Assembly (NCBI RefSeq): GCF_025499465.1
Contig: NZ_JAIMCA010000002.1
Span: 558,001-622,000, forward strand
Source of the DNA: Allobosea sp. BH3
GTDB taxonomy: Bacteria; Pseudomonadota; Alphaproteobacteria; Rhizobiales; Beijerinckiaceae
Length of the DNA: 64,000 bases
Direction of reading: 5' to 3'
Positions 44,978 through 53,611 of the stretch are shown in pieces. The notes below the pieces were generated by a model, which saw only the letters and a list, made by a program, of their open reading frames with translations, was not told the DNA's origin and did no database searches. Each line of letters starts with the position of its first letter. Positions within the stretch are counted from its first letter, which is position 1. Position numbers and translations under genes: made by a program.

Positions 44978-46047
44978 CCCGGCAGGTCCGCGCATTCGAG
45001 GAAGACGGCCAGCGCATCATCCAGGTGCAGGATAGCGCCTGCGACCTTTCCGGCGTAATCGTCGTCGATTCCTCCGTGCTGGGACCCGCGACTGGAGGGT
45101 GCCGATTTTGGCACTACGGTGATGCCGGCGAAATGCTCGCCGACGCCCGGCGACTCGCGCGTGGCATGAGCTACAAGAATGCGATGGCGGGCCTGCCTCT
45201 GGGCGGAGGCAAATCCGTCATCGCCCGTCCGCGGGGCCCCTTCGACCGGGAGGCCCTCTTTCGATCCTTCGGATCGTTCCTCAACGAGCTCGGCGGCGAT
45301 TATCTGGCCGCCGAGGATGTCGGGACCAGCCCCGGCGACATGCAGATCGTGCGGTCCGTGACGCCGTTCGTCTTCGGGCTGCCGGTGCTGGGAACCTCCG
45401 CGGGCGGCGACCCGTCGCCCTGGACGGCGCTCGGCGTCTTCCTGAGCATCCAGCATGTGCTGTCCCGGCGCGGCATCGCGCTGGCGGGCAGCCGGGTGGC
45501 CGTGCAGGGGCTCGGTCATGTCGGAGCCGATCTGTGCCGAAGGCTGCATGAGGGCGGCGCAAGACTGGTCGTGGCCGATGTCCAGGATCGAGCTATCCAG
45601 CGCCTGCTCGCCGATCTGCCGGCCGAGGTGGCCCCGGTGGACGAGATTCATCGCAGCGACGTCGACCTCTTCGCCCCATGCGCCCTCGGCGGCGGCCTCA
45701 ATCACCTGACCGTGCCCGAGATCAGAGCGTCATCCGTCGTCGGCGCGGCGAACAATCAGCTCGCCACTCAGGCAGACGACCAGCGCCTGCACGACAGGGG
45801 CATCCTGTATGCGCCGGACTATGTCGCGAATGCCGGCGGCATCATCAATGTGGCGGCGGAATATCTCGGACGCGACCAGCACGAGGTCCTGGAGCAGGTG
45901 CGACGTATTCCCGAGCGCCTGGAAGCCGTGCTGGACCGCGCGGCCGCGACGGGACGGCCGCCGTCGCATATCGCCGATGCGATGGCACGCGACCTGATCG
46001 CAGCAGCCGACGCCACGCCTAAGCCGATGCACCGCATGTCGGGTTGA
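44974..46047 (+). CDS. Glu/Leu/Phe/Val dehydrogenase-family protein
   Basis: A 357-residue NAD(P)-dependent amino-acid dehydrogenase. The catalytic region reads SYKNAMAGLPLGGGKSVI with both conserved lysines. The Rossmann part has VAVQGLGHVGADLCRRLHEGG and later IVGAANNQLA. The size and sequence fit the leucine/phenylalanine/valine dehydrogenase branch rather than glutamate dehydrogenase. It would remove or add the alpha-amino group of a branched or aromatic amino acid. It is translationally coupled to the isonitrile-hydratase-like gene and is followed by a Liv-type importer, which suggests that an amino-acid-like compound is taken up and deaminated. Confidence 0.9.
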   Translation: MTRQVRAFEEDGQRIIQVQDSACDLSGVIVVDSSVLGPATGGCRFWHYGDAGEMLADARRLARGMSYKNAMAGLPLGGGKSVIARPRGPFDREALFRSFGSFLNELGGDYLAAEDVGTSPGDMQIVRSVTPFVFGLPVLGTSAGGDPSPWTALGVFLSIQHVLSRRGIALAGSRVAVQGLGHVGADLCRRLHEGGARLVVADVQDRAIQRLLADLPAEVAPVDEIHRSDVDLFAPCALGGGLNHLTVPEIRASSVVGAANNQLATQADDQRLHDRGILYAPDYVANAGGIINVAAEYLGRDQHEVLEQVRRIPERLEAVLDRAAATGRPPSHIADAMARDLIAAADATPKPMHRMSG

Positions 46048-46166
46048 AAATCCGCCGATACCGCCGTGCGTGCCGGCCCGGCCGCCCGCGTGGCGGGCGC
46101 CAACCGGTCGATCGCGATGAGTTAGTCGTTCGGCACCGTCGAGCCCGCAGAGGAAGGACATCGCAC

Positions 46167-46931
46167 ATGGAAGCCGACACGGTTCTCGCGGTCACGGGGC
46201 TGACGAAAGCGTTTGGCGGTTTCACCGCGGTGAACGGCGTCGATCTCGCGGTTCGGCGGGGCTCCATTCATGCCTTGATCGGTCCGAATGGGGCGGGCAA
46301 GACGACCTGCTTCAATCTGCTGACCAAGTTCCTGACCCCGACGAAGGGCTCGATCGTCTACAACGGCCGCGACATCACCCGGGACAGGCCGGCTGAGATC
46401 GCCCGCCAGGGGCTGGTGCGCTCGTTCCAGATTTCGGCGGTGTTCCCGCAGCTCAGCGTCAAGACCAATGTCCGGATCGCGCTGCAGCGCAAGCGCGGCG
46501 ACTCGTTCGATTTCTGGCGCTCCGAGGACGTGCTGAAGCCGCTCGACGAGGAGGCACTGCGGCTGGTCGAGGCCGTCGGCCTTTCTGCCTTCGCGGAGCT
46601 GCCGGCGGCCGAACTTTCCTATGGCCGCAAGCGCGCGCTCGAGATCGCGACGACGCTGGCGCTGGACCCGGAGATGCTGCTTCTGGACGAGCCCATGGCG
46701 GGCATGGGGCGGGAGGATGTCGAGCGCATCGAGGCGCTGATCCGCAAGGTCTCGCACAACCGCACCATCCTGATGGTCGAGCACAATCTCTCGGTCGTCG
46801 CCTCGCTGTCGGACCGCATCACGGTGCTGGCGCGTGGGCAGGTGCTGGCCGAGGGGGACTACGCCACCGTCTCGAAGGATCCGCGCGTGATCGAGGCCTA
46901 TATCGGCTCGGGAGTCGGCCATGCTCACTGA
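46167..46931 (+). CDS. Branched-chain amino-acid-type ABC transporter ATPase (LivG-like)
   Basis: A 254-residue ATPase: Walker A IGPNGAGKTT, signature region ELSYGRKRALEIA, Walker B MLLLDEPMAGM, and the C-terminal ARGQVLAEGDYATVSKDPRVIEAYIG typical of LivG. I chose the ATG at 46167 with AGAGGAAGG upstream. The frame is open to 46044, but that part is leader. It is the first of the liv-type genes and lies 119 bases after the dehydrogenase gene. Confidence 0.92.
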   Translation: MEADTVLAVTGLTKAFGGFTAVNGVDLAVRRGSIHALIGPNGAGKTTCFNLLTKFLTPTKGSIVYNGRDITRDRPAEIARQGLVRSFQISAVFPQLSVKTNVRIALQRKRGDSFDFWRSEDVLKPLDEEALRLVEAVGLSAFAELPAAELSYGRKRALEIATTLALDPEMLLLDEPMAGMGREDVERIEALIRKVSHNRTILMVEHNLSVVASLSDRITVLARGQVLAEGDYATVSKDPRVIEAYIGSGVGHAH

Positions 46932-47658
46932 GGCCGCTCGCGTTTCGGCCCAAACCGCCGCGCCCCTGCTGCAGGTGCGTGGGCTCGAGGCCTGGTACGG
47001 CGAGAGCCACGTGCTGCACGGCATCGACCTGGATGTCGCCTCCGGCGAGGTCGTGACACTGCTCGGCCGCAACGGCGCAGGCAAGACGACGACGCTGAAG
47101 TCGATCATGGGCGTCATCGGCAAGCGCAAGGGCTCGGTCGTACTGGAGGGCACCGAGACGATCGGGCTGCCCTCGCGCGCGATCGCCCGGCTCGGCATCG
47201 GCTATGTGCCGGAGGAGCGCGGCATCTATTCCTCGCTCAGTGTCGAGGAGAACCTGATGCTGCCGCCGCGCGTCAGGCCGGGCGGGCTCTCGCTGGAGCA
47301 GATTTTCACGCTGTTCCCCAACATCAAGGAGCGCCTGCGGAGCCAAGGGACGAAGCTCTCGGGCGGAGAGCAGCAAATGCTGGCGATCGGGCGCATCCTG
47401 CGCACCGGCGCCCATTTTCTTCTGCTCGACGAGCCGACGGAAGGCCTCGCACCGGTCATCATCGACCAGATCGGCGCAACGATCCGCAAGCTCAAGCAGG
47501 ACGGCTACACGATCATCCTGGTGGAGCAGAACTTCCGCTTCGCCGCGACCGTCGCCGACCGGCACTATGTCGTCGAGCAGGGCAAGGTCATCGACATGAT
47601 CCCCAATGACCAGCTCGACGCCAATATCGACAAGCTGCACGGCTATCTCGGGGTCTGA
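46921..47658 (+). CDS. Branched-chain amino-acid-type ABC transporter ATPase (LivF-like)
   Basis: A 245-residue ATPase with Walker A LGRNGAGKTT, signature KLSGGEQQMLAIGR, Walker B LLLDEPTEGLAP and the LivF end VEQGKVIDMIPNDQ. It overlaps the LivG-like gene by 11 bases. It forms the heterodimeric motor with it. Confidence 0.92.
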   Translation: MLTEAARVSAQTAAPLLQVRGLEAWYGESHVLHGIDLDVASGEVVTLLGRNGAGKTTTLKSIMGVIGKRKGSVVLEGTETIGLPSRAIARLGIGYVPEERGIYSSLSVEENLMLPPRVRPGGLSLEQIFTLFPNIKERLRSQGTKLSGGEQQMLAIGRILRTGAHFLLLDEPTEGLAPVIIDQIGATIRKLKQDGYTIILVEQNFRFAATVADRHYVVEQGKVIDMIPNDQLDANIDKLHGYLGV

Positions 47659-47661
47659 GCG

Positions 47662-48549
47662 ATGTTCGAAATACTAGGTGTCCCTGCGCAGGCCCTGTTC
47701 GGACAGTTGCTGCTCGGCCTGATCAACGGCTCGTTCTACGCGATCCTCAGCCTCGGGCTGGCGGTGATCTTCGGGCTGCTCAACATCATCAATTTCAGCC
47801 ATGGCGCCCAATATATGATGGGTGCCTTCGTCGCCTGGATGTGCCTGAACTATCTCGGCATCAACTACTGGGCCGCGCTGCTGCTGGCGCCGCTGGTGGT
47901 GGGCGCGACCGGCATCGCGATCGAACGCTTGCTGCTCAAGCGCATCGCCCATTTCGACCATCTTTACGGGCTTCTGCTGACGTTCGGCCTGGCGCTGATC
48001 ATCCAGGGCGTGTTCCGCAACCAGTATGGCTCCTCCGGGCTGCCCTACCAGATCCCGCCGGAACTTCGAGGTGGCCAGAATCTCGGCTTTATGTTCCTGC
48101 CCTATTATCGCGGCTGGGTCGTTGTCGCCTCTCTCGCGGTCTGCCTGGCGACCTGGTTCCTGATAGAGAAAACCAAGCTCGGCGCTTACCTGCGCGCCGC
48201 GACCGAGAACCCGACCCTGACCCAGGCCTTCGGCATCAACGTGCCGCTGCTGGTGACGCTGACCTATGGCTTCGGCGTGGCGCTGGCGGGTTTCGCGGGC
48301 GTGCTCGCCGCGCCGATCTATTCGGTCAATCCGAACATGGGCGCGGACCTCATCATCGTGGTCTTCGCCGTGGTCGTCATCGGCGGCATGGGCTCGATCC
48401 TGGGCGCCATCATCACCGGCTTCTCGCTCGGCCTAATCGAGGGGCTCACCAAGGTTTTCTATCCGGAAGCATCCGCCACGGTGATCTTCATCATCATGGT
48501 GCTTGTGCTGCTGGTGCGGCCTGCGGGCCTGTTCGGCCGCGCCGCGTGA
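47662..48549 (+). CDS. Branched-chain amino-acid-type ABC transporter permease (LivH-like)
   Basis: A 295-residue permease with about eight membrane spans. LLLGLINGSFYAILSLGLAVIFGLLNIINFSHG (quoted in parts) at the N-terminus and the central AATENPTLTQAFGINV are LivH hallmarks. It starts three bases after the LivF-like stop and precedes the LivM-like permease by nine bases. Confidence 0.92.
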   Translation: MFEILGVPAQALFGQLLLGLINGSFYAILSLGLAVIFGLLNIINFSHGAQYMMGAFVAWMCLNYLGINYWAALLLAPLVVGATGIAIERLLLKRIAHFDHLYGLLLTFGLALIIQGVFRNQYGSSGLPYQIPPELRGGQNLGFMFLPYYRGWVVVASLAVCLATWFLIEKTKLGAYLRAATENPTLTQAFGINVPLLVTLTYGFGVALAGFAGVLAAPIYSVNPNMGADLIIVVFAVVVIGGMGSILGAIITGFSLGLIEGLTKVFYPEASATVIFIIMVLVLLVRPAGLFGRAA

Positions 48550-48558
48550 GGAACTGAG

Positions 48559-49551
48559 ATGGCAGACATCGCTTCCACCGACGCCCCCGCCGCTGGCCTC
48601 TCGGTCCGCGAGATCGACGACGGCACCGAGCGGCTGCACCGCATCCTGATGATCGGCATCGCCGTCGCGCTGGTCATCGCGCCCTTCGTCACCTATCCGG
48701 TCTTCGTCATGAAGGTGATGTGCTTCGCGCTGTTCGCGCTCGCCTTCAACCTCCTGCTCGGCTTTGGTGGCCTGCTCTCCTTCGGCCAAGCCGCCTATTT
48801 CGGCATGGCGAGCTATGTCTGCGCCTATGCCGCCAAGTTCTGGGGGCTCTCGCCGGAGCTGGCGATCCTCTCGGGCACGGCGGTCGCCACGCTGATCGGG
48901 CTCGTCTTCGGCGCGCTCGCGATCAGGCGCCAGGGCATCTATTTCGCCATGATCACGCTGGCGCTGGCGCAGATGGCGTTCTTCTTCTCGCTGCAGACGC
49001 CGGGCTTCACCGGCGGCGAGGACGGCATCCAGGCGGTGCCGCGTGGCCGTCTCTTCGGCTTGATCGATATCGCCGACGACAGGGCGCTCTACTGGCTCGT
49101 CGCCGCGATCTTCATGGGTGGATTGCTGCTGATCTACCGGATCATCCATTCGCCCTTCGGCCAGGTCTGCACGGCGATCCGGGACAACGAGCCCCGCGCG
49201 ATCTCGCTCGGATACCGCACCAACCGCTACAAGCTCGTCGTCTTCGTGCTCTCCGCCGCTCTCGCGGGCCTCGCCGGCGCCACCAAGGCGATCGTGTTCC
49301 AGCTGGCCTCGCTCACCGACGTCCACTGGTCGATGTCCGGCGAGGTCGTGCTCATGACGCTGGTCGGCGGGCTCGGCACCATCTTCGGCCCGATCGCCGG
49401 CGCGCTCGTCATCGTCTCGATGCAGAACTTCCTCGCGAGCCTCGGATCATGGGTCCTCGTCGTCCAGGGCGTCATCTTCGTCGTCTGCGTCCTGACCTTC
49501 CGCGAGGGCATCGTCGGCATCATCGCGAAATGGAGCAAGAGACCCCTATAG
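48559..49551 (+). CDS. Branched-chain amino-acid-type ABC transporter permease (LivM-like)
   Basis: A 330-residue permease with about nine hydrophobic segments. ALFALAFNLLLGFGGLLSFG and the loop AIRDNEPRAISLGYRTNRYKL are characteristic of LivM, as is LVGGLGTIFGPIAGA near the end. It closes the permease set. A hairpin (49653-49686) and 254 bases separate it from the binding-protein gene. Confidence 0.92.
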   Translation: MADIASTDAPAAGLSVREIDDGTERLHRILMIGIAVALVIAPFVTYPVFVMKVMCFALFALAFNLLLGFGGLLSFGQAAYFGMASYVCAYAAKFWGLSPELAILSGTAVATLIGLVFGALAIRRQGIYFAMITLALAQMAFFFSLQTPGFTGGEDGIQAVPRGRLFGLIDIADDRALYWLVAAIFMGGLLLIYRIIHSPFGQVCTAIRDNEPRAISLGYRTNRYKLVVFVLSAALAGLAGATKAIVFQLASLTDVHWSMSGEVVLMTLVGGLGTIFGPIAGALVIVSMQNFLASLGSWVLVVQGVIFVVCVLTFREGIVGIIAKWSKRPL

Positions 49552-49652
49552 GGCCGCCGCGCCCCGGCTGGCCCGTTCGATGTTCCGGGCCCTCGCGCAA
49601 CCGGGGACCGGCGGCCCGGAGCCCGGCTCGCGCCGGCTCGAAGGCTGCATGC

Positions 49653-49686
49653 GAACGAGGCGGGCGGACGCACTCGCCGCCCGTTC
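49653..49686 (+). terminator. Hairpin between the LivM-like and binding-protein genes
   Basis: GAACG(A)GGCGG pairs with CCGCCCGTTC over 10 bp with one bulged base and a 13-base loop. It may terminate or attenuate the permease transcript, so the binding-protein gene could have its own promoter in the rest of the gap. Confidence 0.45.
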
Positions 49687-49805
49687 CGAAAGCGCCGGAT
49701 CAGAGGCGGCAGAAAACGAGGGATATCAGCCGTTGTGGCTGCATTTCACCCGGCATTAGCTTCAGCGCAGAAGCCGCAGCAAGCGGTTCGACAGGGGAAC
49801 GACAC

Positions 49806-51071
49806 ATGATGCATCAAGACCGTAGCAGGCCGGCCCGGACCGGCCGGATCAGAGCCTCCCTCCTGCCGTTGGCAGCCGCGTTCGCAACGCTGCTGACGAC
49901 GGCCAACCTCGCAGTCGCCGAGGTCGCCGGCGGCACCGTCAAGATCGGCGTGATCAACGATCAGGCCGGTCCGCTTTCCGACCTCGCGGGGCCCGGCTCG
50001 GTCGCCGCGGCGCGGCTCGCGATCGAGGATTTCCAGAAGCTGTCGCCGTCCGTCAAGGTCGAGCTCGTCACGGCGGATCACCAGAACAAGCCCGATATCG
50101 GCGCGCAGATCGTGAGGCGCTGGTACGATGCGGAGGCGGTCGACGCGGTTTTCGACGTCGGCAACTCGGCCGTCGCCCTGGCGGTGCAGTCGATCGCCAA
50201 GGAACGCGGCAAGCTGGTGGTCTATTCGGCCGTCGGCACGGTCGACATCACCGGCAAGCAATGTTCGCCGACCGGGCTGGCCTGGCTGCACGACAACTAC
50301 AACCTCGTCTCCGGGCCGATCCGGAAGCTGAAGTCCCAAGGCCTCGACCCGTGGTTCTTCATTGCGGCCGACTATGCGTTCGGTCGGAACATGGTGCAGG
50401 AATCGCAGGCGATGCTGGCCTCGGCCGGCGGCAGGACGGCGGGATCGGTCTTCCATCCGCTCGGCAACGCCGACTACGGATCCTTCCTGCTCCAGGCGCA
50501 GGCCTCGGGCGCCAAGGTCGTCGCGTTCGCCAATGCCGGCGAGCAGCTCGTCTCGGCCATGAAGCAGTGGAACGAGTTCGGCATGGGCGCCGCCGGCCAG
50601 ACTCCAGTCGCGCTCCTGATGTTCCTGACCGACGTCCACAGCATGGGACTACAGATCGCTCAGGGGCTGACGACCATGACCGCCTGGTATTGGGATCTGA
50701 ACGACGACACGCGCGCCTTTGCCAAGCGCTTCTTCGGGATGCGCGGGACGATGCCCACCGCGCCGCAGGCCGCCGTCTATTCCGCGATCCTGCATTATCT
50801 CAAGGCTGTCGCCGCCACGGGCTCCGACGATACCGCCACCGTGCTCGCGAAGATGCGCGCCACGCCGGTCGACGATTTCTACGCGCCCGGCGCCACGCTT
50901 CGTGCCGACAACAAGCTCGTTCACGACTTCTATCTCGTCCAGGCGAAGAAGCCGGCCGAACTCGATCGGCCCTGGGCCTATTACAAGGTCGTGGAGACGG
51001 TGAAACCCGCCGATGCCTATCGCCCCTTGAGCGAAAGCGAATGCCCTTTGGTGGTGGCCAGACCGAAGTGA
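49806..51071 (+). CDS. Liv-type ABC transporter substrate-binding protein
   Basis: A 421-residue periplasmic binding protein of the type I fold (Leu/Ile/Val-binding family). The N-terminus has a basic stretch and SLLPLAAAFATLLTTANLAVAE, a signal peptide cleaved near residue 38. The mature part begins VKIGVINDQAGPLSDLAGPG, and ADYAFGRNMVQ is the conserved inter-domain region. This subgroup often binds compounds other than branched-chain amino acids. The ATG at 49806 fits; the frame is open far upstream but overlaps LivM. A perfect 13-bp hairpin follows at 51078-51114. Confidence 0.9.
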   Translation: MMHQDRSRPARTGRIRASLLPLAAAFATLLTTANLAVAEVAGGTVKIGVINDQAGPLSDLAGPGSVAAARLAIEDFQKLSPSVKVELVTADHQNKPDIGAQIVRRWYDAEAVDAVFDVGNSAVALAVQSIAKERGKLVVYSAVGTVDITGKQCSPTGLAWLHDNYNLVSGPIRKLKSQGLDPWFFIAADYAFGRNMVQESQAMLASAGGRTAGSVFHPLGNADYGSFLLQAQASGAKVVAFANAGEQLVSAMKQWNEFGMGAAGQTPVALLMFLTDVHSMGLQIAQGLTTMTAWYWDLNDDTRAFAKRFFGMRGTMPTAPQAAVYSAILHYLKAVAATGSDDTATVLAKMRATPVDDFYAPGATLRADNKLVHDFYLVQAKKPAELDRPWAYYKVVETVKPADAYRPLSESECPLVVARPK

Positions 51072-51077
51072 CGACCG

Positions 51078-51114
51078 GAGCAGCCCCGCGCTCCGGAGGA
51101 ACGCGGGGCTGCTC
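51078..51114 (+). terminator. Terminator of the Liv-type operon
   Basis: GAGCAGCCCCGCG and CGCGGGGCTGCTC pair perfectly over 13 bp around an 11-base loop, six bases after the binding-protein stop. No clear U-run follows. Confidence 0.8.
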
Positions 51115-51255
51115 GACCCGCCTTGGCTCGGTGAGACGCCTTCCCCCGGACCGGTACTCGCTGCGTCCTACAAGGTGCCGGCGGCGGCCGATTTCCGAAG
51201 CACGGAGTTCCGCACCACGTGACCGCGCGGAACGCGCCGCGACCGGGAAGGCTCC

Positions 51256-51942
51256 CTATCCCAATCGTGCCGCGGCCCGCTCGGCCAGGGCGCGCCGATG
51301 TTGCCGGGCGGTCTGCATCCTGCTCTGGAGCAGAGCGAGGACGTCCGGCGGCGCCGTTTCCGGCGAGCCCGCATTGAATGGCGGGGCCGGATTGTATTCC
51401 ATGCGCAGTTGGATCGCCTCGGCGGTCCGGCGATCGACCAGGTTGGCGACGACGGTCAGGCCGAGGTCTATTCCCGCCGTGATTCCGCCTCCGGTGATGC
51501 GGTTCCGGTCGATGCAGACCCGCTCGCGCGAGGTCGTCGCCCGGAACAGCGGCAGGATTTCGAGCGCGCTCCAGTGGGTCGATGCCCTGTATCCGTCGAG
51601 CAAGCCCGCCGCGCCGAGCACGAGCGAGCCGGTGCAGACCGAGGTGACGAAGCGAGCGCCCTCGGCCTGCCGACGCAGGAAGTCCAGCACCTCGTCATCG
51701 GCCATCAGATCGTCGGTGCCGTATCCGCCGGGGACGCAGATCACGTCCAGTTGCGGACAGTCCGCGAAGGTGACCGTCGGCGCGATCGTGAGGACCGTGT
51801 CGCTCGGGACCGGCTCCAGGCTCTTCCAGACCAGGAACACCTCCGTGTCGGCCATGCTGGAGAAGACCTGGAGCGGCCCTGTCATGTCGAGCTGTGTGAT
51901 GCGCGGGAAGACGAGCAACCCGATCTTGAACGGAGTGGCCAT
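51256..51942 (-). CDS. Isonitrile (cyclohexyl-isocyanide) hydratase-like protein, DJ-1/PfpI family
   Basis: A 228-residue DJ-1-family protein of the size of characterised isocyanide hydratase. The catalytic features are all present: Asp19 in QLDMTGPLQVF, Cys103 and Thr104 in TSVCTGSLVLGAAGLL, RITGGGITAGIDLGL, and the C-terminal RMEYNPAPPFNAGSPETAPP (quoted to 20 residues). Such enzymes add water to R-NC to give N-substituted formamides. I start it at the ATG at 51942, since the upstream frame lacks family similarity. It diverges from a GlxA-type regulator and mirrors the pair at 43103-44977. Specific activity is inferred; some close relatives have other roles. Confidence 0.88.
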   Translation of the reverse strand: MATPFKIGLLVFPRITQLDMTGPLQVFSSMADTEVFLVWKSLEPVPSDTVLTIAPTVTFADCPQLDVICVPGGYGTDDLMADDEVLDFLRRQAEGARFVTSVCTGSLVLGAAGLLDGYRASTHWSALEILPLFRATTSRERVCIDRNRITGGGITAGIDLGLTVVANLVDRRTAEAIQLRMEYNPAPPFNAGSPETAPPDVLALLQSRMQTARQHRRALAERAAARLG

Positions 51943-51978
51943 GGAATCTCTTTCGGGGTTCGGCTTGACGGCCGGACA

Positions 51979-51993
51979 ATGCCATGATGGCAT
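51979..51993. promoter_or_regulatory. Perfect palindrome in the right GlxA/DJ-1 divergent promoter
   Basis: ATGCCAT-G-ATGGCAT is a perfect 7+1+7 inverted repeat, 36 bases from the hydratase-like start and 42 bases from the GlxA start. Its core TGCC-N5-GGCA recalls the dyad at 44133-44146. Confidence 0.5.
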
Positions 51994-52035
51994 CTGCTCT
52001 CAAATGTCGCACATCCCTCGTTTTCAGACGTTTCC

Positions 52036-52977
52036 GTGATCGGCATTCTCATCTTCCCGGATTTCCAGCTGCTCGATGCATCCGGGCCGGCCTCGGTCTT
52101 CGAGATCGCCAAACGTTATGTCCCGAACGCGCCTGGCGTCAGGATGATCGCGGTTCAGCCGGGCGCGGTCCGGGCCTCGTGCGGCGTCGAGGTCGTCGCC
52201 TCGAGCCTGAGATCCAGCCACGGTCTCACGACCATGGTCGTTGCCGGCGGGTTCGGCGTCGAATCCGTCATCGCCTGCCGCAGGACGCTGAATTTCGTGC
52301 GGCGTCTGGCACAGAGCGGCGTTCGCATCGCGAGCGTCTGTTCCGGTGCCTATGTCCTCGCGGCCGCCGGCCTGCTCGATGGCCTCAAGGCCACCACGCA
52401 CTGGTGCCGGACACAGGATTTCGTGTCGCGCTACCCTCAGGTCAGGCTCGATCCGGACCGGATTTTTCTGCGGGAAGGCAATATCTGGACATCGGCGGGG
52501 ATCACGGCGGGGATAGACTTGGCGCTGGCCATCGTCGCGGAAGATCACGGCGAGACCGTCGCCAAGGAGGTCGCGAGCCAGCTCGTGCTCTATCACCGGC
52601 GCAGTGGCGGGCAATCGCAGTTCTCCTCGCTTCTGGAATTCAAGGCGCCTGACGGCCGGTTCGGCCCCTTGCTCTCCTGGGTGCGCGAGCACCTCGACAA
52701 GCCGCTCACCGTCGAGGTTCTGGCCGATCGCGCGGGCCTGAGCGCGCGGCATTTCGCGAGGGCGTTCACGGCGGAGACCGGTTCCACGCCCTCGAAAGCG
52801 GTGGAACGGCTGAGGCTGGAAGTGGCGCGCGAACGGGTGCAGTCCTCCGGCGATCTGATCGAGCGCGTCGCCGAGACGACGGGCTTCGGCGACGCGGAGC
52901 GCATGCGACGCGCATTCGTCCGGGCTTTCGGCCAGCCGCCGCAATCGCTGCGCAGGACAGCCCGCGGGTGGAAGTGA
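52036..52977 (+). CDS. GlxA-type transcriptional regulator (DJ-1-like domain + AraC DNA-binding domain)
   Basis: A 313-residue regulator built like the one at 43103: a DJ-1-like sensor domain (IGILIFPDFQLLDASGPASV, elbow IASVCSGAYVLAAAGLL) and a C-terminal AraC domain (VEVLADRAGLSARHFARAF, AETTGFGDAERMRRAFVRAFG in part). The start is a GTG at 52036. It diverges from the isonitrile-hydratase-like gene across 93 bases with a perfect 15-nt palindrome. It probably regulates that gene and perhaps the Liv operon. Confidence 0.9.
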   Translation: MIGILIFPDFQLLDASGPASVFEIAKRYVPNAPGVRMIAVQPGAVRASCGVEVVASSLRSSHGLTTMVVAGGFGVESVIACRRTLNFVRRLAQSGVRIASVCSGAYVLAAAGLLDGLKATTHWCRTQDFVSRYPQVRLDPDRIFLREGNIWTSAGITAGIDLALAIVAEDHGETVAKEVASQLVLYHRRSGGQSQFSSLLEFKAPDGRFGPLLSWVREHLDKPLTVEVLADRAGLSARHFARAFTAETGSTPSKAVERLRLEVARERVQSSGDLIERVAETTGFGDAERMRRAFVRAFGQPPQSLRRTARGWK

Positions 52978-53218
52978 TCGCGTGGCGGTTGGGGGCAGCG
53001 CTCGCCGGAACTCATCGAAGCGCGCGCCATTCTTCGCTCAAGCCCGGCCGGTGGAAAAGAAGTGACGGCGAGTGGATGAATGCGACCGCCCATTAGTCCA
53101 CCGAGGTCGCAGACGGTTTGCGTCGATGCATGGGCTCTGCCGGCATCACGTCAAACCTTACCTTGGCGCCGTCAGCTCCGGCTGGCAGGGCCCTTTCGTT
53201 TGAGCCTGCCTTTTCCAT

Positions 53219-53557
53219 TTAGTCGCCTTCAATCCAATCTGAACGCAGTACTCGAAAGGACACCCAGCGCTCGCTGAAAGCCGTAACGGCGACATAGCGT
53301 AAGATGCCGCCAGGCCATGATATGGCAAGCGGCTGCCTGCCGTTAATTAGCGATCCAAATCGGCCTTCGACAAATCCAACATAGTATTTTCCGCACGTGC
53401 TGAGCGTGTATGAACAGAGTACAACCGCTCGATCGCATGGAGGAAGAAGGATTTGAGCCTTGCTTCTTACCCAAGGATTGCCGCTTATTTCGAGAAGCGC
53501 GTTGTAATTTTCGAGCATCAACCTCACCAGTGTCTGATTTTTATCCGGCGCAGGCAT
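53219..53557 (-). CDS. Hypothetical protein in a low-GC stretch
   Basis: A 112-residue product starting MPAPDKNQTLVRLMLENYNALLEI. I do not recognise it. It has no signal peptide and no clear motif; a WVRSKAQILLPPCDRAVV-like central part and several aromatic residues suggest a folded domain. Base composition is strikingly different from the window: by my count about 45 % GC at 53341-53400 and about 33 % at 53581-53640. That points to acquisition from another genome. It could be non-coding, since codon use gives no firm support. Confidence 0.4.
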   Translation of the reverse strand: MPAPDKNQTLVRLMLENYNALLEISGNPWVRSKAQILLPPCDRAVVLCSYTLSTCGKYYVGFVEGRFGSLINGRQPLAISWPGGILRYVAVTAFSERWVSFRVLRSDWIEGD

Positions 53558-53611
53558 CGAGCTCAGTTTGGCGTTGGAGAAAATTCGACAGGAATATTTT
53601 AGTTCCTTGGG

